Assembly (NCBI GenBank): GCA_964436865.1 | Contig: CAYTFK010000143.1 | Span: 1-16,317 of the forward strand | From: JAXGPP01 sp964436865 | GTDB taxonomy: Bacteria; Planctomycetota; Planctomycetia; Pirellulales; Thermoguttaceae | Reading direction: 5' to 3' | DNA: 16,317 bases | Shown: positions 1-7,900 of the stretch, in pieces | Layout: each line of letters opens with the position of its first letter | How positions within the stretch are numbered: position 1 is the stretch's first letter | Translations under genes and position numbers: made by a program | The notes under the pieces: generated by a model | Told to the model about the DNA's origin: nothing | The model's input: the letters and a program-made list of their open reading frames with translations, nothing else | Databases searched by the model: none

Positions 1-1067
1 CGGCGTTTCCCGGCCGCCCGTGGGACTCGCGCGACTGGTACGTCGAGAATGCGGCACTGGTGAATACGCCGGGCGGCACACTGTCGGGCCTGGCAGTCCG
101 GCGCGTGGCCGGAATGGCGTACACGGTGAGCGAATACAACCACCCGGCTCCGATCCAGTATGCGGCCGAAGGCTTTCCGATGATCGCGGCCTTCGGGGCA
201 TTTCAGGGTTGGGACGGGATCTTCTCGTTTGCCTACTCGCACAGCACCGATTTCGAACCCGGCAAGATCAGCGGCTTCTTCGACATCAAGGGGGACACCT
301 CGCGGATGGTGCACATGCCGGCCTGCGCGGCGCTGTTCCTCCGCGGCGACGTGGCCCCGGCGCGGCAGGCACTCGCTGTTGCCGTCACGCCGGAAGCGGA
401 ACGCGAAACGCTCTACAAGACGCTGAGCGCGTGGGAGATCACGGCCGACACTTTCGGCCTTGATCCGCGGCTATCGCTCCTCCACGCGGTCGCGATGGCC
501 AAAGAGGGGCAGCGTGATGATTTGCCCGCGGCGCCCGGCAAGGACGCCGTCCAGTTTGTCTCCGACACGAAACAGCTCTACTGGGACGTGTCGCAGAAGG
601 ACGCCGCTTATTTCATCGCCAACACGCCGCGCAGCAAGCTCTTCACGGGGTTCATTCGCGGCCGCACGTTCAAACTGGGCGACATCGCGCTGAGGTTCGG
701 CAAGACGCGGCTCGACTGGGCCACCGTCTCGCTGGTGGCCGTCGACGGCGAGGGCTTCGACAAACCGGGCCGTCTGCTCGTCGCCGCGACCGGGCAGGTC
801 GAAAACCAGGGGATGAAGCTCGAGGACCTCGGCAACGGCCGCATCACGGTCCGCGACAAGTGGGGCGACGCTCCCATGCTTTGCGAAGGGATCGAAGCTG
901 AGGTGCTGCTGCCGGTTGCCGCCGAGCGGGTCGCGCTCTATCCGCTCGACGAAGCGGGCAACCGCCGCGAGGCCGTGCCGGTCGCCGCGCACAACGGCAA
1001 GGCCAGGATAATGCTCGATCCGAAGCACAAGACGGTATGGTATGAGATCGAAGTGAAGGGAGAATGA
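1..1067 (+). CDS. C-terminal part of a secreted glycoside-hydrolase-like protein (5' truncated)
   Basis: The frame is open from base 3 and ends at TGA 1065-1067, so the true start lies outside the window; the GTG at 60 is an internal Val codon, not a start. What remains looks like the end of a (beta/alpha)8-barrel followed by a beta-rich C-terminal domain. The segment TVSEYNHP (Glu codon 132-134), followed about 25 residues later by GWDGIFSFAY, resembles strands 7 and 8 of clan GH-A glycosidases, where a Glu at the end of strand 7 is the nucleophile. That Glu is my candidate catalytic residue, by inference. Downstream of about base 560 the protein is beta-strand-rich, with no catalytic motif I recognise, and resembles the accessory sandwich domains of large planctomycete glycosidases. 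Substrate and GH family cannot be assigned from this fragment. It converges on the PQQ-like protein gene. Confidence 0.62.
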   Translation, partial: AFPGRPWDSRDWYVENAALVNTPGGTLSGLAVRRVAGMAYTVSEYNHPAPIQYAAEGFPMIAAFGAFQGWDGIFSFAYSHSTDFEPGKISGFFDIKGDTSRMVHMPACAALFLRGDVAPARQALAVAVTPEAERETLYKTLSAWEITADTFGLDPRLSLLHAVAMAKEGQRDDLPAAPGKDAVQFVSDTKQLYWDVSQKDAAYFIANTPRSKLFTGFIRGRTFKLGDIALRFGKTRLDWATVSLVAVDGEGFDKPGRLLVAATGQVENQGMKLEDLGNGRITVRDKWGDAPMLCEGIEAEVLLPVAAERVALYPLDEAGNRREAVPVAAHNGKARIMLDPKHKTVWYEIEVKGE

Positions 1068-1162
1068 CGAACGACGAAGGAAGCACCAATGACCAATGTC
1101 TCAATGACCAATGCTTGAGGTACGGGTCTCATTGGTCATTCGGGGCTTCGTCATTGGTCATT
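1064..1162. repeat. Heptad-type inverted and direct repeats between convergent genes
   Basis: The 11-mer aatgaccaatg occurs at 1088-1098 and 1103-1113, and its reverse complement cattggtcatt at 1130-1140 and 1152-1162. Related 7-base units (atgacga, acgacga) run from 1064 to 1077, and the mirror form cgtcatt is at 1150-1156 just before the last copy. The two halves can pair as a long imperfect hairpin, so it could terminate transcription in both directions, although there is no T-run. The block supplies the TGA of the left gene (1065-1067) and overlaps the TAA of the right gene (1161-1163). Confidence 0.85.
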
Positions 1163-2798
1163 ACTTTCCCTCGGTCGGGCTGATGGCGAACAGATGGCTC
1201 CGCGTGGCGATGTAGAGCATATCGCCGATGGCTGCCGGCGAGCCGTAGACTGAGTTTCCCATGTTGTTTTCGGCCAGCAGGTTCTGCTCGCGCGCCAGTT
1301 CAAATACGGCGACTTCGCCGTCTTCGTCGCCGAGGTAGATCTTATCGTCGGCGATGAGTGGCGAGCCCCAGATCGTGGCCAGCATATCGTACGTCCAGAA
1401 GGGCCGGCCCGTCCGGACATCGAGGCAGTGCACCATGCCGGCGAAATCTCCCACCACGAGCATTCCATCGCGAATCGCGACCATACCGAGCGCGCGGTGC
1501 ATCGTCTCCTCGAACTCGAGCTTGCCGTCGCCGTCGATGTCGTGCCCGCGATAGTGCCAGACGGCGGCCGAATTAGGATTGGCCACCACCTTCTCGCCCG
1601 CCTTCTCATCGACCGCCTGCACTCGTCGAGGGGCTACGGGCCGGCCTTCCCGATCGACCACCAGCTCGGCGCTCACGTCGCCGCGCTTGGCGGGATCGAT
1701 GCACCACAGGTCGCCCTGGCCTTCGCCCGCTTCGGGATCCTCGCCCGTGGCAATATAGACGCGCCCCTGGTGAATCACCGGCGTGGCGATCAGTGTGTTG
1801 CGGTCGCCGCCACCGCCGTCTTCCCAGACCGACTTCTTGGGATTGCAGTCGAATTTCCAGAGCGGCGTTGGCTTGCCGCCGGCGCCTGGTTCGGCCAGGA
1901 AGCTATAGAGCCAGCCGTCGCCGCCGGGAAAGATCGCCTGGCGGACGCCGCCCAGTTCGCCGACCGCGGGAGAGGCCCACTGGCCATGGAGGATGTTCTC
2001 GCCGGGTGAATTGTCGGCCCAAATGAGCTCGCCCGTATCCTTGTCAAGGGCAATGAAGCTCGGCGCGTCGGGAGCGGGAATGGTCTCGTGCTGGCCGTCG
2101 ATCCCGTTCGACGTGAGCACCATGAGCAGATCGCCCGCTGCGGTGACCGAGCAGCTTGCCATGTTGTGCTGGATTGTGCCCAGCTTCTTCATCATGTCGA
2201 ACGACCAGATCACGTCGGCTTCGTTCCGGGCGGTCGATTCCTCGGCGGTGAAGGGGCCGTCGTTCTTGCCGTCGTGGAATCCTTCCACGTCGAGGCACGC
2301 CACCACCCCCCGATTGTCGACGATCCAGAGCCGCTTGCCTTCCACGAGCGGATTGGCGCAGATGCCCTGCTTGGGCCAGTCGACGTCGCTTCCCGCTTCG
2401 AGCTTGGGGCTGGAATACTGCCAGAGAAAGCGGCCATCAGACTGGCTGAACGCCAGGAGGCAGCCCAAGTCAACCGACGCCGGGAAGCGCTCGAGGTAGC
2501 CGGCTTCGTTGTTCGTGGCGCAGAAGACCTTGCCCCCCGCGACGACCGGGCTGCCGTAGCTTTCGCTCCCCAGCCGGGCCACCCAGCGGATGTTCTTGGC
2601 GGTAGAAGCGTCCCACTTGTCCGTCCGCCGATCGAATTGGCCAACCTCCCATTCGGCCGGCAGAGGGCCAGCTTGAGCCACATTGTTTCGCAGCGATGAA
2701 CCGCCCCACTGGGGCCAGTCGGCGGCGGTCAGGCGGGTGACCGCGGCGGTTTGCAGGATCGTGATGAACGCCAGCGAGCAGATGGTGAGCCTGATCAT
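1161..2798 (-). CDS. Exported PQQ-like beta-propeller repeat protein with an EF-hand-type loop
   Basis: The product is 545 residues from the ATG at 2798. An in-frame GTG at 2858 would add 20 residues; I prefer the ATG because it places a normal signal peptide at the N-terminus (hydrophobic ICSLAFITILQTAAV, likely cleavage near residue 25 before ADWPQWGG). The mature protein opens with the WPQW motif typical of planctomycete outer-protein propellers. It then shows repeated blade signatures: GSPVVAGGKVFCAT, GDLLMVLTSNG, SFIALDKDTGELIW, ATPVIHQGRVYIATG, GMVHCLDVRTGRPFW and GSPLIADDKIYLGDEDG. These fit an 8-blade PQQ-dehydrogenase-like fold, but I see no evidence that it is a true quinoprotein enzyme. 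Residues 420-431 (DIDGDGKLEFEE) match a calcium-binding EF-hand loop placed between blades. The role is unknown: probably a periplasmic or surface scaffold or binding protein. A cupin gene lies 90 bp upstream on the same strand. The stop codon sits in the heptad repeat. Confidence 0.88.
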   Translation of the reverse strand: MIRLTICSLAFITILQTAAVTRLTAADWPQWGGSSLRNNVAQAGPLPAEWEVGQFDRRTDKWDASTAKNIRWVARLGSESYGSPVVAGGKVFCATNNEAGYLERFPASVDLGCLLAFSQSDGRFLWQYSSPKLEAGSDVDWPKQGICANPLVEGKRLWIVDNRGVVACLDVEGFHDGKNDGPFTAEESTARNEADVIWSFDMMKKLGTIQHNMASCSVTAAGDLLMVLTSNGIDGQHETIPAPDAPSFIALDKDTGELIWADNSPGENILHGQWASPAVGELGGVRQAIFPGGDGWLYSFLAEPGAGGKPTPLWKFDCNPKKSVWEDGGGGDRNTLIATPVIHQGRVYIATGEDPEAGEGQGDLWCIDPAKRGDVSAELVVDREGRPVAPRRVQAVDEKAGEKVVANPNSAAVWHYRGHDIDGDGKLEFEETMHRALGMVAIRDGMLVVGDFAGMVHCLDVRTGRPFWTYDMLATIWGSPLIADDKIYLGDEDGEVAVFELAREQNLLAENNMGNSVYGSPAAIGDMLYIATRSHLFAISPTEGK

Positions 2799-2888
2799 GA
2801 GCAGAAGAAGCACTCTGACGGGTTGCGTATGAGGTAGGGCGTTTGCCTTTGACGGCACAATTTTGCGAAACGGCAGGGTCTGCCAGGG

Positions 2889-3263
2889 TTACCCGGATGT
2901 CTCGTCAACGAGGAATTCATCGGCGGGATCGAACTTGGGCAGGACGACGATCAGCACCTTCATATTTCCCACGGCACGGTGCACCACGCCCGGCGGAATC
3001 ACGATGCAGACGCCCGCTTTGACGGGGATGAGTTCGTCGTCAAGCTGCATCTTCGCATCGGGCCCGCACTCGAGGATGTAGTACGTCTCGGTAAGACGCC
3101 GGTGGTAGTGCGCCCGCGCGGCGGCGGAGATCTCGGTGCGGTGGATGGTTCCGGGGAAGTCTTCGACGTCGACCAGCGCCCGGCGAGCGGTTCCGCACGG
3201 GCACGCGACGCCGGCGATCCGGTCGAAATCGACGAGGTGGTAGCGTCGGCTGGTCTGGCTCAT
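2889..3263 (-). CDS. Small single-domain cupin protein
   Basis: The product is 124 residues from ATG at 3263. A longer frame reaches 3392, but its extra 43 residues are low-complexity and unlike a cupin, so I chose the internal Met. Both cupin motifs are present. Motif 1 is HYHRRLTETYYILECG, giving His52, His54 and Glu59. Motif 2 is GVCIVIPPGVVHRAVGN, giving His95. Those four residues form the usual mononuclear metal site (established for the cupin superfamily). There is no signal peptide, so it is cytoplasmic. Possible roles include a sugar or small-molecule isomerase, a dioxygenase or a binding protein; the sequence does not choose between them. An N-terminal CPC pair (Cys21, Cys23) is noticeable. 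The gene lies upstream of the PQQ-like protein gene on the same strand and may be co-transcribed with it. No clear Shine-Dalgarno is visible. Confidence 0.85.
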   Translation of the reverse strand: MSQTSRRYHLVDFDRIAGVACPCGTARRALVDVEDFPGTIHRTEISAAARAHYHRRLTETYYILECGPDAKMQLDDELIPVKAGVCIVIPPGVVHRAVGNMKVLIVVLPKFDPADEFLVDETSG

Positions 3264-3626
3264 TGCGATTGGGGGGCGAGGGGAATCTGGGGGCAAGGCC
3301 GTTTGGACTTCAGCCCAGGGGGGCACTGCTTCGGGGGGCGATCCGATTGTACTCGGCCACCGGCGGGCGGGCCACCGCCAGACGCCGCACAATGAGTGCG
3401 CCGCCGAACAGGCCGTGTGAGCAACGGGGGGCTTCCTGCCGAAAGGCTACCCCAGTCCATCTACGGTGGGAAATCGCCCGGCGACTTTTCCGGTCAGGCA
3501 AACATGGCGGGCAAATCGTTACGGCAATCACCCCGCAAAGTCAACGCATATCAGCCAGTCGCCACGCACGGCAATGTCTTCGTAGAAGGAGCGGTAAATC
3601 CTTTCGCGAAAAAAACTTGCGTGTAT

Positions 3627-3656
3627 TCAAGCGCCTTTTGCGGACGGGCCGATACC
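3627..3656 (+). promoter_or_regulatory. Candidate sigma-28-like promoter upstream of the cysteine-rich protein
   Basis: TCAAGCGC (3627-3634) is followed after 13 bases by GCCGATACC (3648-3656). The flagellar-type sigma-28 consensus is TAAAGTTT, 11 bases, GCCGATAA, so the -10 half matches well while the -35 half and spacing are off. It is preceded by an A-rich tract. If used, it would leave a leader of about 300 bases before the gene. The assignment is an inference from motif similarity. Confidence 0.3.
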
Positions 3657-3952
3657 AGACGTGACCCTTGACGCAAAGCGCGTGCTGAGGTGGCACGATC
3701 AAGGGGCGCCAGTCAGCCGCACCGGGAGTATTATCGAGCCAAGGAGTGGTTCGACGGCCCTGGCGCAAGACCTCGTAAGGGCTGGGAGTGCCGACCCACC
3801 TCCCCCGCCTGAATGTTGGATCATCCCTCAGTCGGTTCTATCCCATGGGAGAACCCACGCCAGGGACACGGGACGACGATGCGAAAGTACGCATGAGATG
3901 CTTGCCCGATCTGACTTCGACGGCGGGTGGAGAGCGACCCAGTACCCTGTAT

Positions 3953-3957
3953 AGGAG
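3953..3957 (+). promoter_or_regulatory. Ribosome binding site that sets the start at 3968
   Basis: AGGAG lies 10 bases before ATG 3968. It supports this start over the in-frame upstream start at 3788, which would put 60 hydrophilic residues before an otherwise classical signal peptide. Confidence 0.6.
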
Positions 3958-3967
3958 TGCTTGCTCA

Positions 3968-4726
3968 ATGAAATCCCAGATGTTTTTCGGTGCGCTCATT
4001 GTGAGCGTGGCCCTCTGTGGCCAAGGGTTCGGTGGCACGTGCGGCCCCGATGCCTGCGCGCCGGCCGCCGCCTGTGCTCCTTGCGATGCCTGCTGCGCCC
4101 CGGGGTGCGACCTGTTCGCGGGTCTCAAAGGACTGTTTGCCGTCAATAGCTGCTGCGCTCCGACCGAGTGCTGCGCTCCTGAGGCAAGCTGTGCTCCCGA
4201 GCCCTGCGCGCCGGCCTGCGACGTCGGCTGCGGCCCGAACATTGTAGATCGCGTCCGTGGCCGTCTGGCCTGTGCTGCCCCGGTGGCCTGCGCCGCCCCG
4301 GCCGCCTGCGCCGCCCCGGCCGCTTGCGAACCGGCTTGCGAACCGGCTTGCGAGCCGGCATGCGGATCGTGCTGCGATCGCCCGGTGCTTGGCCTGCTGA
4401 ACAAGCTGTTCGCCCGCAATTCCTGCTGTGCGCCCGCTTGTGAGCCCGCCTGCGCTCCGGCTTGCGACACCTGCTCGCCGTGCCGTCAGCCGCTGTTCCC
4501 GCAACTCCGCGCTCGCCTGGCTTGCGGCATGTGCGCCGCTCCGGCGTGCGGCTGCGATGCGGGCTGCGACACTGGCTGCTCGAGCTGCGGTGCTGACGCT
4601 GGCGCTCCGGTGCCCGCCGACGCTCCGGCTCCGGCCGCCCCGCCGGCCCCAGCTCCGGCTCCGGCCCCGGCCCCGGCTGATCCGTCGGCCATGCTGCTGC
4701 CGAGCGGCAGCTACGCGTTCGACTAA
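3968..4726 (+). CDS. Exported cysteine-rich protein with a duplicated two-part module
   Basis: The product is 252 residues with 39 Cys (about 15%), which is extreme for a bacterial protein. A signal peptide is evident (MKSQMFFGALIVSVALCGQG, cleavage probably near residue 23). Cys17 is not in a good lipobox, because the residue before it is Leu. The mature chain alternates Cys/Ala/Pro stretches with short amphipathic segments in the order A (48-63, LFAGLKGLFAVNSCC), B (90-102, IVDRVRGRLAC), A' (138-154, LGLLNKLFARNSCC) and B' (173-186, LFPQLRARLAC), so an A-B unit is duplicated. Residues 211-238 form an Ala-Pro linker, and the chain ends in PSGSYAFD. Planctomycete cell envelopes are reported to be rich in Cys and Pro, so a disulfide-cross-linked surface structural role is plausible, but it is inference. 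The gene appears monocistronic, with its own terminator just downstream. Confidence 0.85.
   Translation: MKSQMFFGALIVSVALCGQGFGGTCGPDACAPAAACAPCDACCAPGCDLFAGLKGLFAVNSCCAPTECCAPEASCAPEPCAPACDVGCGPNIVDRVRGRLACAAPVACAAPAACAAPAACEPACEPACEPACGSCCDRPVLGLLNKLFARNSCCAPACEPACAPACDTCSPCRQPLFPQLRARLACGMCAAPACGCDAGCDTGCSSCGADAGAPVPADAPAPAAPPAPAPAPAPAPADPSAMLLPSGSYAFD
4268..4357 (+). repeat. Tandem 18-bp and 12-bp repeats inside the cysteine-rich gene
   Basis: Three 18-bp units occur back to back (4268-4285 diverged, 4286-4303 and 4304-4321 identical), encoding Ala-Cys-Ala-Ala-Pro-Ala steps. They are followed directly by three 12-bp units (4322-4333 and 4334-4345 identical, 4346-4357 with one change), encoding Ala-Cys-Glu-Pro. 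All units keep the reading frame, so copy-number change would only lengthen or shorten the Cys-rich segment. Confidence 0.9.
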
Positions 4727-4750
4727 TGTCTCTCAGAGTTAGGTAGAACA

Positions 4751-4790
4751 CAGGTCCGCCCGGGCGCAAGTCCGGGCGGCCTTGTTTCTT
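4751..4790 (+). terminator. Intrinsic terminator after the cysteine-rich gene
   Basis: A perfect 8-bp GC stem, ccgcccgg (4756-4763) with ccgggcgg (4772-4779), encloses an 8-base loop and is followed by a T-rich tail (ttgtttctt, 4782-4790). The hairpin begins about 30 bases after the stop codon at 4726. Confidence 0.85.
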
Positions 4791-4858
4791 GGCCTCGACT
4801 TCGCTGGCGTCCAACGTGGCCAGGGGCGGAGTGACCGTCCGAAGCGCGGAGATGATAG

Positions 4859-4886
4859 TTCGCGGCGCACCTTGAGCAGCTATAAT
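4859..4886 (+). promoter_or_regulatory. Promoter of the 1304-residue secreted protein
   Basis: A perfect -10 hexamer TATAAT lies at 4881-4886. The -35 is weak (TTCGCG 4859-4864, 16-base spacing). The -10 box is about 50 bases before the chosen start codon at 4937, giving a short leader, and it lies downstream of the terminator of the previous gene. Confidence 0.55.
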
Positions 4887-4936
4887 CGGCGGGCAACGCA
4901 CCAACTTGCCGGTCCATGCCGCTTGGGAAGCCCGCC

Positions 4937-7900
4937 ATGAGAATCGCTCCAGCGCTGTCGTGCCGCCATATCCTGTTCGGCCTGGCGATCACCGCTGGGG
5001 CCGTAGCTGTCCCGGTCGTGGTCCGGGGCGCCGATGAGCAGCCCTGCACGAATGGATCGTTCGAGCAGCTTGCGTCGAACGGTTTTCCCGCCGATTGGGT
5101 ACCGGTAGGCAAGGGCGTGGAGGTTTCAAGCGACGCCCACTTCGGCCAGCGTTCGTTGCGCCTCTTGCGAAGTGCCGACGGTGACGGCGTCGAGACGGGG
5201 GTCAACCGCGCGAATCGCAGGTCAGGTGCGGCCAACGCCACGGGACTCATCGATCGCCTTAAAGGGGGCATCGACTTCTGGTATAAGGCGGTGAGCGCCG
5301 ACCGAGCAGAGCTCAACGTATACGTGATTCCGATGACCGAACGACTGCTCGAGTATGCGGGGGGGCGGGCGACGTATACGGTGCCGGCCGAGCATGTGGG
5401 CGACGGGCAATGGCACCACGCGAGGCTGAAGTACGATTTCACCGGACAACCGGACGTCCGCTTCGTGCACTTCGCCGCACGGATTGTGGGCCGATCGGGT
5501 GAGTTGTTGCTGGATGACGTCTCTTACGTCGAGCGCGTGGGCGCAGTGCTCCGATTCAACAAGCCGCGGCTTGAAGAAGACCTGCAACAGCCGGGTCGGC
5601 GAGCGACGCTCTTTGCCGACGTCGAGAATGTGGGAGATGAAATGGCCCGCGAGCTGGCGGTCTCGTTGAAGCTGCCGACCGGGCTGGAAGCGGCTCTGGT
5701 CAAGGCGCCGATGGGCGAACTCAGTCCCGGTGCGCGGGCGATCGCGGCGTGGCTCCTTGAGGGCGCTCGTACGGACAAAGCCGTCGTACGTCTTGCGGCG
5801 ACGGCCCGAGGCGTCCAATGCAGTTCCTCGCTTCCCATCGCCGCGGGTCTGGCGATACGCAGCTTCGGGGCCGTACGGCCGGTAGGGATGGAGGGGCGGC
5901 CGTTGCCGATCGAGTGCCTGCTGCAAAACACCGGCAATGCGATTCTCGTCGCCCCGCACGTTGAGTTCGGCCTGCCGGACGGACGGCGGACAGTCGTGCT
6001 CGACGACATTCCGCCCGGACAGACGAGACTGGCGACGGTGGACCTCATTCCCGGCGAACAGACGCTTGAACAGGAAGTCGCCGTGTCGGTTCGCGCTGCA
6101 TCGGCAGCGGAGCCGATTTCCGCCGCGACGAAAGTCGTCGTCGGAGCGGCGGGCGACTTGCCTGCGCCTTCGGGCAAGCTTCAGGCGGTGGCGACCGACG
6201 GCTATGCGATCCTGGAGAACGAACTCGTTCGTTTGGCGTTCCGCAACAATCGATTTGGCTTTGGCCCGGCTGAACTGGCGGTGGCGACTGCCGAGGGTTG
6301 GCAAGCGGTTGCCTGGCTGCCGCGGCTGAGCCGGCTTGTCTGCCGTGGCGAGAATGAGCAACGGCAAGACATCGTCATTACGGCGTCGCGGGGCGAACGG
6401 CTGGATGATCCGGTGGGACTTCGTTTTCAGTGGTCCGACTCCGCGCGTGGCTGTGTCGTTGAAGTGCGGTTCACGCTGGGCGAAGGGGAGAATACGATCA
6501 ACGTGGAGCATCTCCTGGAAGCCGGTCATCCGCTCGACGTGCTGGCGTTCGAGGGGCCGATGATCTACGCCCTCGACCGGCAAGAAGCCGTATTTCCCGG
6601 GTTGGAGTGGTTGGTAGATGATGAGTTGTCGTCCAGCGCACTGGACATCGCCGAGGATCACGCCGACCGCATCCGCTACGTCCCGCACCCGAACCTGGTG
6701 ACGATTCCCGCCATCGGTGTGGCTGGCAAAGCGGGCACGGTTGGACTTGTATGGGACGTGCATCAGCGTTGGGACGGGCAGCGCGATCGCCCGGCGGCGG
6801 TCTTCGCCTCGCCCGATCGGTTCGGCCAGCAGCGGTCGCACCTCATGGGGGTGTTCCTGCCGACGGTGCCGGAGTTCGTCGATCCGAACCAGCGCGAGGC
6901 GGCACGGCCGTACCGGCTCAATCCGAACGAGCCCGTCCGGTTGCGTTCGCGAATCGTTGCCGATGGGAGGACCTCTGACCCGCTGTCGGCTGTCGACGCC
7001 TGGGTGGCCGAGCACAACTTCCCCCCGCCCGCACCGATTCCCCGCGGATCGTACGAGAACGAGATCGAGTTCTCGATGCGGGCGTATCTCGACTCGCTGT
7101 GGTTCGCGGAGACCAAGGAGTGGTGGACGACCAAAGGGGGCGGACCCATGTCGAAGAAGGGCCGGCCCACGGCCTTTGTGGCGGACCTGCTTGTCGGCGA
7201 GATGCTCAGTCCCGATGTTGAGACTCGCCGGAGGTGTCGAGAGCGAGCCGAGGAGGTCGTCAGTCTGATCGGCGGCGAAGCCCGAGTCGACCATCAGCGC
7301 TTCGGCAGCCGGGCTGATCTCTCGATGGCCCACCCGGGCCAGGCAGCCGCGGTTCTTGCCGCACGCCACCCCGACGGCACTTGGCGATTCGACGCCGACC
7401 TGATCGGCACCGGGCCCTTTACTGGTATGGACTACCACGAGCTTGGTCCCGACAACGCCTTCGAGCTTGGCACGTGCGCCCGCCGCGCCTACGAAGTGCT
7501 GCGGTATGCGCGGATCGCGGGTGATGCCGAGGCATACCGGCAGATGGTCCGCACGCTCGAACTGATGGAACAATTCCGCGTGCCGCGGGCGGCCCAGGTG
7601 TGGGAAGTTCCGGTTCACACGCCCGACATCCTGGCCGCGGCAGATGCGGTGGACGCCTATCTGGAAGCATACTGGTTCAGCGGCGACGAGCGCTGGTTGC
7701 GCGACGCGGTTCGCTGGGCCCGTGCCGGGCTGCCGTTTGTTTATTTTTGGGACGATCCCCAAGAACCGTTTCTGGTCGGCAGCAGCATTCCGGTCTTCGG
7801 CGCGACGTGGTACCGCGGCTCGTGGTTCGGCCGGCCGGTGCAGTGGAACGGCCTGCGTTACTCGTTTGCACTGCTGAAACTGGCCGAGCACGATGCAAGC

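Larger units (their letters stand above)
3264..3967. other. About 700 bp region without a convincing gene; upstream regions of two divergent genes
   Basis: It separates the divergently transcribed cupin gene and cysteine-rich protein gene. The short open frames here have no recognisable domain and no ribosome binding site. Visible contents are an A-rich stretch at 3609-3615 followed by a sigma-28-like promoter candidate (3627-3656), a small hairpin formed by atgcg 3879-3883 and cgcat 3890-3894, and the ribosome binding site at 3953-3957. No RNA family is recognised in the leader. Confidence 0.6.

Noticed and set aside
1064..1162. CRISPR-like array
   Set aside because: Units are only 7-11 bases, occur in both orientations and have no regular unique spacers; no cas genes are present.
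3691..3707. Possible sigma-54 promoter (TGGCACG...)
   Set aside because: The -24 half matches TGGCAC, but the -12 half lacks the GC at the required ten-base spacing.
3661..3954. Small open frame in the leader of the cysteine-rich gene
   Set aside because: There is no ribosome binding site, no domain and no signal peptide; composition resembles the surrounding noncoding DNA.
3788..3967. 60-residue N-terminal extension of the cysteine-rich protein
   Set aside because: It would bury the signal peptide; a good AGGAG site precedes ATG 3968 instead.
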